64,000 nucleotides of DNA from JBGPLJ01 sp035644395 (lineage in GTDB: Bacteria; Pseudomonadota; Gammaproteobacteria; Steroidobacterales; Steroidobacteraceae), in NCBI GenBank assembly GCA_035644395.1, contig DASQOR010000090.1, forward strand, positions 1-64,000. The letters run 5' to 3'. The notes below the pieces were generated by a model. The model did no database searches, was not told where the DNA came from, and saw only the letters and a program-made list of their open reading frames with translations. Of this stretch, positions 52,154-60,570 are shown one piece after another (position 1 is the first letter of the stretch; every line of letters begins with the position of its first letter). Position numbers and translations under genes: made by a program.

Positions 52154-53785
52154 TCAGTGCGGGTCCATCGTCAGGTTCTTGCTGTAGATCACGTTCATCA
52201 CGTTCTGGTGCCAGCCGTGCACATAGGGCTTCACCAGATGCTTGTTCACGTAGAAATAGATCGGTGCGAGCGGCTGGTCGGCGAGCATCGTGCGCTCCGC
52301 CTCTTCGAGAATCGCGCGCCGCGCGGCGAGGTCGACCGTGGACGCCGCCCGCTGCACGAGAGCGTCATACGCCGGATTCGAGTAGCCCGGATGATTGACG
52401 CCGAACCCGGTCTGCAGGATTTCGAGGAAATTGAAGGCATCGTCGTAATCTCCGATCCAGCTCGACCGAAACACCTGGGTGACCTGCTTCTGGCCGATGT
52501 CGACAAGGAGCACCTTGAATTCTTCCTTCACCAGCTTCGTCTCGACGCCGAGCGCGCGCTTCCACATGTCCGCAATCGCGACCGCGATCGCGTTGTGCAC
52601 TTCGCCCGAGTTGTAGCGCAGCTCGATGGCGAGCGGATGCGCGCCTGAATAACCCGCAGCGGCGTAAAGCCTTCGCGCTTCATCAAGGCGCCGTTGCGGG
52701 GTCCAGTCGCGATAGTCCGCCGCCTGCGGCGAGTAGCCGCTCGTCCCCGGCGGCACGAAGCTGTAGGCCGGCAGCTCGCCGACGCCGGTCACGGACCCCG
52801 TGATCCGTTCGCGATCGATCACCATTGCAAGTGCCCGGCGCAGGCCCGGTTGATCCTTGAAGGGTGGCCGCGTCGTGTTGAAGCCGTAGAAATAGGTCGA
52901 CAGGTACGGCGAAACGTTGAGCTCCGCCGCGAGATTCTCCGTGAGCCACCGGTACTGCTGCTGCGGAATCGTGTACGTCACGTCGAGCTCGCCCCCGCGA
53001 TAGGACTTCAGCTCCGCGTCCTGGTCGCTGTAGTGGTAGAGCTCGAGCACGTCGATCCGGTTCGAGGCATTGTCCCAATAGTTCGGATTGCGCCGCGCCG
53101 TGATGTGTGAACCTACGGACCAGTCCACCGCGACGAATGCGCCATTTGACACCTGGACGCCCGGCTTCGCGGCATCGCCCGGATGCGCGGCGAGCGTCGC
53201 CCGGTGCACGGGAAACGTGCTCGGGTGTGCGAGCAGGCCGAGGAAATAGGGGGTCGGTGTCGCGAGGTGCACGACGAAAGTGGCCGCGTCCGGGGCTTCG
53301 ACCCCGAGACGCTCCGGCGGCAGCCTGCCGGCGGTGATGTCGTGCGCATTCGTCACGGCGCCGAGGATCTGCGCGTACTCCGATGCGGTCTTCGAATCGA
53401 CGAGTCTGCGCCAGCCCGCGACGAAATCATCCGCAACGAGTGTATCGCCGTTCGACCAGCGCGCCCCGGTTCGCAGAGTGAACCGGTAGCTCAGGCCGTC
53501 GGCGCTTTGCTGCCATGAGCTGGCCGCGGCGGGAATCACATTGCCGTCGCCGTCGAGCGCAGTCAGGCCTTCGAAAAGGTCACGCGAGATGTTGAATGCG
53601 GATTCCGATCGCGCGAGTTGCGGGTCGAGCGATTCGGGTTCCGGTCCGTTGCCCCGGCGCAGCACGACGGGTGTGGGCGGCGCGGCGGCGCCCGGATTGC
53701 CGCCGACATCGAGGCTTGCGCGGGTGAGATACCAGAACGCTCCGCCGACCAGGGCGAAGACCAGAAGCAGGGCGACGCGACGCAT
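52154..53785 (-). CDS. Peptide ABC transporter substrate-binding protein (OppA-like)
   Basis: 543 aa SBP_bac_5 family. N-terminal hydrophobic anchor (ALLLVFALVGGAFWYL) without a lipobox, then SLDPQLARSESAFNISRDLFEGL and the usual TARRNPNYWDN and PGLRRALAMVIDRERI segments. Permease and ATPase genes are absent from the window, so it either serves a distant system or is used as an accessory. It begins 9 bp after mnmG and probably uses its transcript. Confidence 0.92.
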   Translation of the reverse strand: MRRVALLLVFALVGGAFWYLTRASLDVGGNPGAAAPPTPVVLRRGNGPEPESLDPQLARSESAFNISRDLFEGLTALDGDGNVIPAAASSWQQSADGLSYRFTLRTGARWSNGDTLVADDFVAGWRRLVDSKTASEYAQILGAVTNAHDITAGRLPPERLGVEAPDAATFVVHLATPTPYFLGLLAHPSTFPVHRATLAAHPGDAAKPGVQVSNGAFVAVDWSVGSHITARRNPNYWDNASNRIDVLELYHYSDQDAELKSYRGGELDVTYTIPQQQYRWLTENLAAELNVSPYLSTYFYGFNTTRPPFKDQPGLRRALAMVIDRERITGSVTGVGELPAYSFVPPGTSGYSPQAADYRDWTPQRRLDEARRLYAAAGYSGAHPLAIELRYNSGEVHNAIAVAIADMWKRALGVETKLVKEEFKVLLVDIGQKQVTQVFRSSWIGDYDDAFNFLEILQTGFGVNHPGYSNPAYDALVQRAASTVDLAARRAILEEAERTMLADQPLAPIYFYVNKHLVKPYVHGWHQNVMNVIYSKNLTMDPH

Positions 53786-53794
53786 GCGGGGATC

Positions 53795-55696
53795 TCAGGC
53801 CGCGCGGCCGCGCTTCCTGAGATGCACAAGCAGCAACGACAGCGCCGCGGGTGTAATGCCGGGGATGCGGCCCGCCTGGCCCAGGGTCTCGGGACGCACT
53901 TCGCCCAGGCGCTGCCGCACTTCATGCGACAGCCCGCGAACGGCGCCGTAATCGAGATCGATCGGCAAGCGCGTCTCCTCGTTGCGGCGCTGGCGTTCGA
54001 TCTCCTCCTGCTGACGGGCAATGTAGCCCGAATATTTCGCGGCGACCTCGAGCTCGATCTTCACCTGCGCCGCGAGCCGCTCATCCTCCAGTCCAAAATC
54101 GGCGCGGCCGACACGGGGAAATTCAACCAGCCGGTTGTAATCGATCTCCGGGCGCTTGAGCAGGTCCACCGCCCGCTGCTCGCGCGTGAGCGCGCCGCCT
54201 GGGAATGCTGCGGCGTCGGCGTCGGAGAAGTCTTCGGGCCGCACGACGATGTGCTCGAGTCGTTCGCGCTCCGACCGGATCGCAGCACGCTTGCCTTCGA
54301 AGAAGCGCCAGCGCTCCTCATCGACGAGCCCGAGGTCGCGAGCGCGTGGCGTGAGACGTGCGTCCGCACTGTCTTCGCCGAGCAGCAACCGATGCTCGGC
54401 CCGGCTCGTGAACATGCGGTACGGTTCCGGCGCACCGCGTGTGATCAGGTCGTCGATGAGCACGCCGATGTAGGCTTCACCACGGGCCGGCGTCCAGGGC
54501 TCACGGTTTGTGACCGCAAGCGCCCCGTTGAGCCCCGCGATGAGGCCCTGGGCCGCGGCTTCCTCGTAACCCGTCGTGCCATTGATCTGGCCCGCAAAGT
54601 ACAGGCTTGCAAGGCAGCGCGTCTCGAGGCTCGCCTTGAGATCTCGCGGGTCGAAGAAGTCGTATTCGATGGCGTAGCCCGGCCGTGTGATGTGCGCGTT
54701 CCCGAAACCGCGGATGCTGCGCACGAATTCCAGTTGCACGTCGAACGGCAAGCTCGTTGAAATGCCGTTCGGATACACTTCGTGAGTGTGAAGGCCCTCC
54801 GGCTCGACAAAGATCTGGTGCGACTCACGCGTCGCGAAGCGCACCACCTTGTCCTCGACCGAAGGGCAATAGCGCGGACCGACGCCTTCGATGACACCAG
54901 TGAAAAGCGGCGAACGGTCCGTGGCCCCGCGAATGATCTCGTGCGTGCGCGCGTTGGTCGCCGTGATGTGACAAGGCAACTGCCGCGGATGCTCGCTCCG
55001 GCGACCGAGGAACGAGAACACGGGCCGCGGCTCGTCGCTCCACTGTTCCGCCATCACCGAATAGTCGAGCGTGCGCCCGTCGATGCGCGGCGGCGTGCCC
55101 GTCTTCAAGCGGCCGACCCGCAGACTTAGTTCGCGCAGGCGCTCGGCGAGGCGAATCGACGGCGGATCGCCCGCGCGTCCGCCCGCGTGCTGCTCGAGCC
55201 CCACGTGAATCTTGCCGCCGAGAAAGGTTCCGACCGTCAGTACGACGGCGCGCGCCCGGAACTTCACGCCCATGGCCGTGACCGCGCCGGCGACGCGTTC
55301 GCCTTCGACGATCAGGTCGGCGACTTCCTGCTGGAAGATCGTGAGGTTCGGCTGATTTTCGAGCGTCGAGCGAATGGCTTGTCGATAGAGCGAGCGGTCG
55401 GCCTGCGCGCGCGTCGCACGCACGGCCGGACCCTTGCTCGCATTCAGTGTCCGCAGCTGGATGGCCGCACGATCCGCAGCCCGCGCCATCGCGCCGCCCA
55501 TGGCGTCGATCTCCTTCACCAGGTGGCCCTTGCCGATGCCGCCGATCGCCGGATTGCAGCTCATGGCGCCCAGCGTCTCGACGTTGTGCGTCAGCAGCAG
55601 CGTGCGCACGCCCATGCGTGCCGCGGCGAGGGCCGCCTCGGTGCCGGCATGCCCGCCGCCAACGACGAGCACATCGAATTCGCTCGGGAAAAACAT
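53795..55696 (-). CDS. mnmG: tRNA uridine-5-carboxymethylaminomethyl modification enzyme MnmG
   Basis: 633 aa FAD protein that works with MnmE on the wobble uridine of certain tRNAs. FAD-binding VVGGGHAGTEAALAAARMG at the start, then SCNPAIGGIGKGHLVKEIDA with the key Cys, and GYEEAAAQGL. ATG 55696. The C-terminal ITPAALSLLLVHLRKRG is typical. Partner mnmE lies 3.5 kb away, with a foreign hydrolase/ABC set between. Confidence 0.98.
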   Translation of the reverse strand: MFFPSEFDVLVVGGGHAGTEAALAAARMGVRTLLLTHNVETLGAMSCNPAIGGIGKGHLVKEIDAMGGAMARAADRAAIQLRTLNASKGPAVRATRAQADRSLYRQAIRSTLENQPNLTIFQQEVADLIVEGERVAGAVTAMGVKFRARAVVLTVGTFLGGKIHVGLEQHAGGRAGDPPSIRLAERLRELSLRVGRLKTGTPPRIDGRTLDYSVMAEQWSDEPRPVFSFLGRRSEHPRQLPCHITATNARTHEIIRGATDRSPLFTGVIEGVGPRYCPSVEDKVVRFATRESHQIFVEPEGLHTHEVYPNGISTSLPFDVQLEFVRSIRGFGNAHITRPGYAIEYDFFDPRDLKASLETRCLASLYFAGQINGTTGYEEAAAQGLIAGLNGALAVTNREPWTPARGEAYIGVLIDDLITRGAPEPYRMFTSRAEHRLLLGEDSADARLTPRARDLGLVDEERWRFFEGKRAAIRSERERLEHIVVRPEDFSDADAAAFPGGALTREQRAVDLLKRPEIDYNRLVEFPRVGRADFGLEDERLAAQVKIELEVAAKYSGYIARQQEEIERQRRNEETRLPIDLDYGAVRGLSHEVRQRLGEVRPETLGQAGRIPGITPAALSLLLVHLRKRGRAA

Positions 55697-55791
55697 GGGA
55701 AAGTTCGCGCCGCGACAGAGAGTTAACGGGCGCGCATTTTATGCGCTGGCCCCTCGCGATGCCACCGGAAGCTGTGTAACACTCCTCGCGA

Positions 55792-57267
55792 ATGAAGAAC
55801 GCATCCGGGTGGTCCGCCTTCGCATTGCTGGCGTCTGGGATACTCTCCCCGCAGCTCGATGCCCGTTCCGCGGCAATCCAGCTCGAACCCTGCCGCCTGG
55901 AAAACTCCTCACGCGTCAATTCGATCGCCGCTCGCTGCGGCTACCTTGAAGTGCCGGAGAATCCCGGCGCCCCGAACGGCGCGAAAATCCGGCTGCGGGT
56001 CGCTTTGATCGCGGCGCTCCGCAGTCAATCCGCGGCGGAACCGCTCTTCATTGTTTCCGGCGGACCGGGAAGTGCCGCCGGCCAGTTCTATGCGATGGTC
56101 GCCGGCGCGTTCGAGCGCATTCGCCGCGACCGCGACCTCGTGGTCGTCGACCAGCGTGGCACGGGAGAATCCGGCGCACTCGATTGCGACTTCCCGGAGG
56201 ACTTCGACGTCGATCAGCTGCCGATGGATCGCCTGCGCGAACTGATCACGGACTGCCGCGACAAGCTCAAGGGCCGTCAACTCGAGTACTACACGACGAG
56301 CGTTGCCGTGCGCGATCTCGACCTGGTGCGCGCGGCGCTCGGTTACCAGCGCATTGCACTCTATGGCGTTTCCTACGGCACGCGCGTCGTGGAGCACTAT
56401 GCCCGCCGATTTCCCGAACATACGCGCGCCGTGATACTGGACGGTGTCATCGTGCCGGAGCTGCCCGTCGGTCCCGCTATCGCGATCGACGCCCAGTCGA
56501 CGCTCAATCGAATCCTTGCGGCCTGCGATCGGGACGCCGAGTGTCAGCAGAAATTCCCGAATCTCGCGCCGCGGCTCGCCATCCTGCTGGATTCCGTGAC
56601 ACGCCGGCCGCGCGCACTCGACCTCCCCGATCCGGTGACGGGCCGCAGTGAACACATCGAGGTCACGCGCGACTACATCGTCGCCGCCGTGCGCCTGTTG
56701 AGCTACAACTCGCAGACCATCGCGGTCCTGCCGCTGCTGCTCGATGAAGCGGCTCGCAACAATCTGGGACCGCTGGTTGCGCAGGCCGTGATGACGACTC
56801 GTGCGCTCACCGACCAGTTGTCGATCGGCATGCACAATTCCGTCGTATGCGCCGAGGATGTGCCGTTCTACGAATCGGGCAACATCGACCGCGCCGTGCT
56901 TGCCCGGACCTACATTGGCACCAACCAGGTCGACGGCCTGCTGGAAATCTGCAAGATCTGGCCGCGGGGCGTAGTCGATGCGGATTTTCATGCGCCGCTC
57001 CACTCCAGCGTGCCTGCCCTCCTGCTCTCGGGTGAACTCGACCCCGTGACGCCGCCGGCAAACGGTGCCGCGACCGCGAAGGAATTCTTGGATTCGCTCC
57101 ACATCATCGCCGCGGGCCAGGGACACGGCCAGCTGGGTACCGGCTGCATGCCGCGGCTAATGGCGCAGTTCATCGATGCCGGCAGCGCGCGAAATCTGGA
57201 CGCGAGCTGCACGAGGGCGATCGCCGGCCTGCCGTTTTTCCTGAGCTTCTCCGGGCCGGCGCCATGA
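55792..57267 (+). CDS. Secreted alpha/beta hydrolase, tripeptidyl aminopeptidase-like
   Basis: 491 aa with an N-terminal export signal. Alpha/beta-hydrolase landmarks: SGGPGSAA oxyanion region, VVVDQRGTGESG, nucleophile GVSYGTRVVEHY, Asp in LSGELDPVTPP and catalytic His in GQGHGQ, plus a TAP-like C-terminal domain. Relatives cleave N-terminal peptides or esters. The stop overlaps natA by 4 bp (ATGA), so it is co-translated with an ABC exporter. ATG 55792. Confidence 0.88.
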   Translation: MKNASGWSAFALLASGILSPQLDARSAAIQLEPCRLENSSRVNSIAARCGYLEVPENPGAPNGAKIRLRVALIAALRSQSAAEPLFIVSGGPGSAAGQFYAMVAGAFERIRRDRDLVVVDQRGTGESGALDCDFPEDFDVDQLPMDRLRELITDCRDKLKGRQLEYYTTSVAVRDLDLVRAALGYQRIALYGVSYGTRVVEHYARRFPEHTRAVILDGVIVPELPVGPAIAIDAQSTLNRILAACDRDAECQQKFPNLAPRLAILLDSVTRRPRALDLPDPVTGRSEHIEVTRDYIVAAVRLLSYNSQTIAVLPLLLDEAARNNLGPLVAQAVMTTRALTDQLSIGMHNSVVCAEDVPFYESGNIDRAVLARTYIGTNQVDGLLEICKIWPRGVVDADFHAPLHSSVPALLLSGELDPVTPPANGAATAKEFLDSLHIIAAGQGHGQLGTGCMPRLMAQFIDAGSARNLDASCTRAIAGLPFFLSFSGPAP

Positions 57268-57995
57268 TCGGGGCCCAGGCGCTCAATAAGCGATTCGGTG
57301 ACGTGGTCGCCGTGCAGGAAGTTTCCTTCGCGGCGCGCGATGGAGCGATCACCGGCCTCGTAGGTCCGAACGGCGCCGGCAAATCGACGACCCTCAGAAT
57401 GCTCTACACGGTGCTTCGCCCGGATGCCGGGACGGCGGTCATCGACGAGATCGACGTCGTGAAGGATCCGCTCGCCGTACGCAAGCGGCTGGGCGTACTG
57501 CCGCACTCGAGCGGCGTCTATCCGAATCTCACTGCGCGCGAGAACGTGCGTTACTTCGGCGCACTGCACGGGCTCGGCGGTGAGGCGCTCGATCGACGCG
57601 TGGATGAATTGCTCGGTCTACTCGACCTGCGCACGATCGCCGATCGAAGGGCCAAGGGATTCTCGCAGGGCGAAAAGGTCAAGGTCGCCATTGCCCGCGC
57701 GCTCGTGCATTCGCCGCGCAACCTCATTCTCGACGAACCGACCAACGGCCTCGACGTCATGGCCATCCGCACGCTGCGCGATGTCCTGCGGAATCTCCGC
57801 GACCAGGGGACCTGCATCCTGTTCTCAAGCCACGTGATGCAGGAAGTGGCTGCGCTGTGCGACGCGGCGATCGTCATCGGCCGGGGCCGCGTGCTCGCGC
57901 AGGGGAGTCCCGACGACATCAAGCAGGCGACCGGCACTTCGAGCCTGGAAGACGCGTTCGTGGCATTGCTTGGGCGGCCGGCGGACACGACCTGA
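57264..57995 (+). CDS. ABC transporter ATPase, NatA-like
   Basis: 243 aa. Walker A GPNGAGKST, signature region FSQGEKVKVAIARAL (a variant of LSGGQ), Walker B NLILDEPTNGLD, and switch His FSSHVM. Sequence and partner fit the NatA sodium-export type, but the substrate could differ. Overlaps the hydrolase by 4 bp and the permease by 1 bp. Confidence 0.93.
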   Translation: MIGAQALNKRFGDVVAVQEVSFAARDGAITGLVGPNGAGKSTTLRMLYTVLRPDAGTAVIDEIDVVKDPLAVRKRLGVLPHSSGVYPNLTARENVRYFGALHGLGGEALDRRVDELLGLLDLRTIADRRAKGFSQGEKVKVAIARALVHSPRNLILDEPTNGLDVMAIRTLRDVLRNLRDQGTCILFSSHVMQEVAALCDAAIVIGRGRVLAQGSPDDIKQATGTSSLEDAFVALLGRPADTT

Positions 57996-59173
57996 TGCGC
58001 GCGCTCGTCGTCGTCTTCATGAAGGAGATCCTGGAGAACTTCCGCGATCGCCGCACGCTCCTTTCGGCGCTGCTGTTCGCGCCGCTATTCGGCCCCGCGA
58101 TGTTCGCGGGGATGATCAGCCTGATCCTCAACAAGTCGGTCAAGGAGAGCGACGAGCAGCTGACGCTGCCCGTCGCCGGCGCGGAGCACGCGCCGAATCT
58201 CGTGAAGTTCCTCGAATCGGCGAACGTCGCAGTGCAGGCGATTCAGTACGACGACGCCTCGGCGCGGCAGGCCATCGGCAGCGGCAAGGAGCGCGTCGTT
58301 CTATTGATCCCCGCCGACTATGGCGAGCGGTTGCGATCCGGCATGCCCGCAGCGGTCTACCTGTATGCAGACGGCTCGAATACCAACAACGCCAAATATG
58401 CCGCGCAGGCGCGGCAGACGCTCGCCAGCTATGCGCGAATCATCGCTACCACTCGACTGCAGGTGCGGGGCATCAGTCCGCTCGTGATCGCGCCGCTCGC
58501 CGTGCAGGATGTCGATGTGTCGACGCCAGCCGGCCGGGCTCTGCTGATTCTCGGCATGATGACGTACTTCGTGATGTTCGCCATGCTGATGGGCGGGCTG
58601 TATCTCACGATCGACGCGACGGCGGGGGAACGCGAACGCGGTTCGCTCGAGTCGCTCCTCACGATGCCTGTCAGCCGCGCTACGCTGATCTACGGCAAGA
58701 TTCTCGCCGCCTGCTTCTACATGCTGGTCTCGCTCACGATCACGCTGACGGCCTTTTCGATATCCCTGCGCTTCGTGCCGCTGGAGGAGCTCGGGATGAC
58801 CACGAACTTCGGGCCGGCGGTCGCCATCAAGATGTTCCTGCTCGCTGCGCCGTTCGTGCTGCTCGGCGCAGCGCTCATGACGGTCGTCGCTTCCTTCACC
58901 CGTTCGTACCGGGAGGCGCAGAGCTGGCTCACTTTCGTGCTGCTCGTGCCCACGATGCCGATCATTTTCGCGGGGCTGCTGTCCGTGCGGTCGTCGATGA
59001 AGCTCATGATGCTGCCAAGCATGAGTCAGCACCTGCTGATGACGAGCGTACTCAGGGATGAGCCTTTGCCGACGGACTACGTTCTCGTGTCGATCGGCTC
59101 GACGCTATTGCTCGGAGTGTTGCTCGCGTGGGTCGCGGGACGCTTGTACAGGCGGGAAGCGATCCTGGGCTGA
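57995..59173 (+). CDS. ABC transporter permease, NatB-like
   Basis: 392 aa. One N-terminal helix, a large extracytoplasmic region, then five or so helices in the C-terminal half, the ABC-2 type layout. Segments: KEILENFRDRRTLLSALLFAP and AGERERGSLESLLTMPVSR, common in NatB. ATG 57995 shares its A with the natA stop (TGATG). With natA it would form a two-gene exporter; whether it exports the hydrolase's product, Na+ or another compound is unknown. Confidence 0.92.
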   Translation: MRALVVVFMKEILENFRDRRTLLSALLFAPLFGPAMFAGMISLILNKSVKESDEQLTLPVAGAEHAPNLVKFLESANVAVQAIQYDDASARQAIGSGKERVVLLIPADYGERLRSGMPAAVYLYADGSNTNNAKYAAQARQTLASYARIIATTRLQVRGISPLVIAPLAVQDVDVSTPAGRALLILGMMTYFVMFAMLMGGLYLTIDATAGERERGSLESLLTMPVSRATLIYGKILAACFYMLVSLTITLTAFSISLRFVPLEELGMTTNFGPAVAIKMFLLAAPFVLLGAALMTVVASFTRSYREAQSWLTFVLLVPTMPIIFAGLLSVRSSMKLMMLPSMSQHLLMTSVLRDEPLPTDYVLVSIGSTLLLGVLLAWVAGRLYRREAILG

Positions 59174-59177
59174 CGCT

Positions 59178-60545
59178 TCATTTGCCGACGCAGAAGCCGC
59201 CGAAGATCCGTCCGAGCAGATCATCGCTGGTGAATTCGCCGGTGATTTCCGCAAGGGCGCCCTGCGCACCGCGCAGCTCCTCGGCCATGAGTTCCCCTGC
59301 GCGCCGTTCAACGAGCTGACTCCGCGCCTCTTCCAGATGACCTCGCGCACGCGCGAGCGCCTCGAGGTGACGGCGCCTGGCAGAAACCGTCCCGCTGCCG
59401 GCTGTCTCGAATCCCATGCAGGCTTTGAGGTGCGTTCGGAGCAGGTCGAGACCTTCGCCGGTCAATGCTGACAGCCAGAGTTCACTTGAACCCTCGGCTG
59501 TCTCGGCCACGCGCGCCCGACCCCGCGCGACGAGATCGATCTTGTTGTGCACGCGGGTCACCGGAACTCCTGGCGGGAGGCGTTGCCATTCAAGTGACGT
59601 CACGTCGTCCTCGCCCGCCGCAGTGACGTCGACGATAAATAGGATGCGATCGGCTTTCGACATCTCGGCGCGCGCCCGGCGAACGCCTTCTGCTTCGACG
59701 GGCTCCGCGGCTTCGCGCAAGCCCGCAGTGTCGATGATGCTGACCGGCATGCCGTCGATCTCGACGCGCTCGCGGAGCACATCGCGCGTCGTCCCGGGTT
59801 GAGGCGTGACGATCGCCGCGTCGTAGCCAGCCAGTCGGTTCATGAGGCTCGACTTCCCGGCGTTCGGGCGTCCCGCGATGACGATCACCATGCCGTCTCG
59901 CAGGATCTGCCCCTGGCGCGCGGCTGATTCGAGCGCCGCCAGCAGCTCGAAGACTCGAGCGAGGCGCTCGGTGAGTTCGCTGGCGGACAGGAAATCGATT
60001 TCTTCTTCCGGAAAATCGATGGCGGCTTCGACGAACATCCTGAGGTCGATGAGCGCTTCCGTGAGCGTTTGGACTTCGTCGGAGAATTCTCCCTGCAGTG
60101 ACCGCATGGCGGCACGCGCAGCGGCGCCGGTTGCGCTGTCGATGAGATCGGCGACCGCTTCCGCCTGCGCGAGATCCATCTTGTCGTTGAGGAACGCGCG
60201 CTCGGTAAATTCGCCCGGCCGGGCGATCCGCGCGCCGCATTCAAGTATCCGTCGAACGATGAGGTCCACGACGACGGGACCACCATGGCCGTGCAGCTCG
60301 AGCACATCCTCGCCCGTCATCGAACGAGGTGCGCAAAAGTAGAGTGCGATGCCCTGGTCGATTGGCTCGCCGCCGGCATCGAGAAATTTCCGGTACGTCG
60401 CGACCCGCGGCTCAGGGACTATCCCGAGCAGCGACTGCGAAATCTCCCGAACCCTGGGTCCCGAGACGCGCACCACGGCAACGCCGCCACGGCCGCCGGG
60501 GGTGGCGGCGGCAACGACAGTGTCTGAGGTTGGCGCGCCGGACAT
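59178..60545 (-). CDS. mnmE: tRNA modification GTPase MnmE
   Basis: 455 aa. N-terminal formyl-THF-binding domain (TVVAAATPGGRGGVAVVRVSGP), internal G domain with GRPNAGKSSLMN, DTAGLREAAEP and HNKIDLV, and the C-terminal FCVGK that carries the essential Cys. Converges with natB, 4 bp between stops. Normal position downstream of yidC. Confidence 0.98.
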   Translation of the reverse strand: MSGAPTSDTVVAAATPGGRGGVAVVRVSGPRVREISQSLLGIVPEPRVATYRKFLDAGGEPIDQGIALYFCAPRSMTGEDVLELHGHGGPVVVDLIVRRILECGARIARPGEFTERAFLNDKMDLAQAEAVADLIDSATGAAARAAMRSLQGEFSDEVQTLTEALIDLRMFVEAAIDFPEEEIDFLSASELTERLARVFELLAALESAARQGQILRDGMVIVIAGRPNAGKSSLMNRLAGYDAAIVTPQPGTTRDVLRERVEIDGMPVSIIDTAGLREAAEPVEAEGVRRARAEMSKADRILFIVDVTAAGEDDVTSLEWQRLPPGVPVTRVHNKIDLVARGRARVAETAEGSSELWLSALTGEGLDLLRTHLKACMGFETAGSGTVSARRRHLEALARARGHLEEARSQLVERRAGELMAEELRGAQGALAEITGEFTSDDLLGRIFGGFCVGK

Positions 60546-60570
60546 GCGGCCATTCTAAGGCCGCTCGCGG

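Noticed and set aside
41727..55696. parS site for ParB
   Set aside because: Several CACGTG cores occur (for example near 43931, 45034 and 55204), but none is flanked by the TGTT/AACA arms of the consensus, so none is reported.
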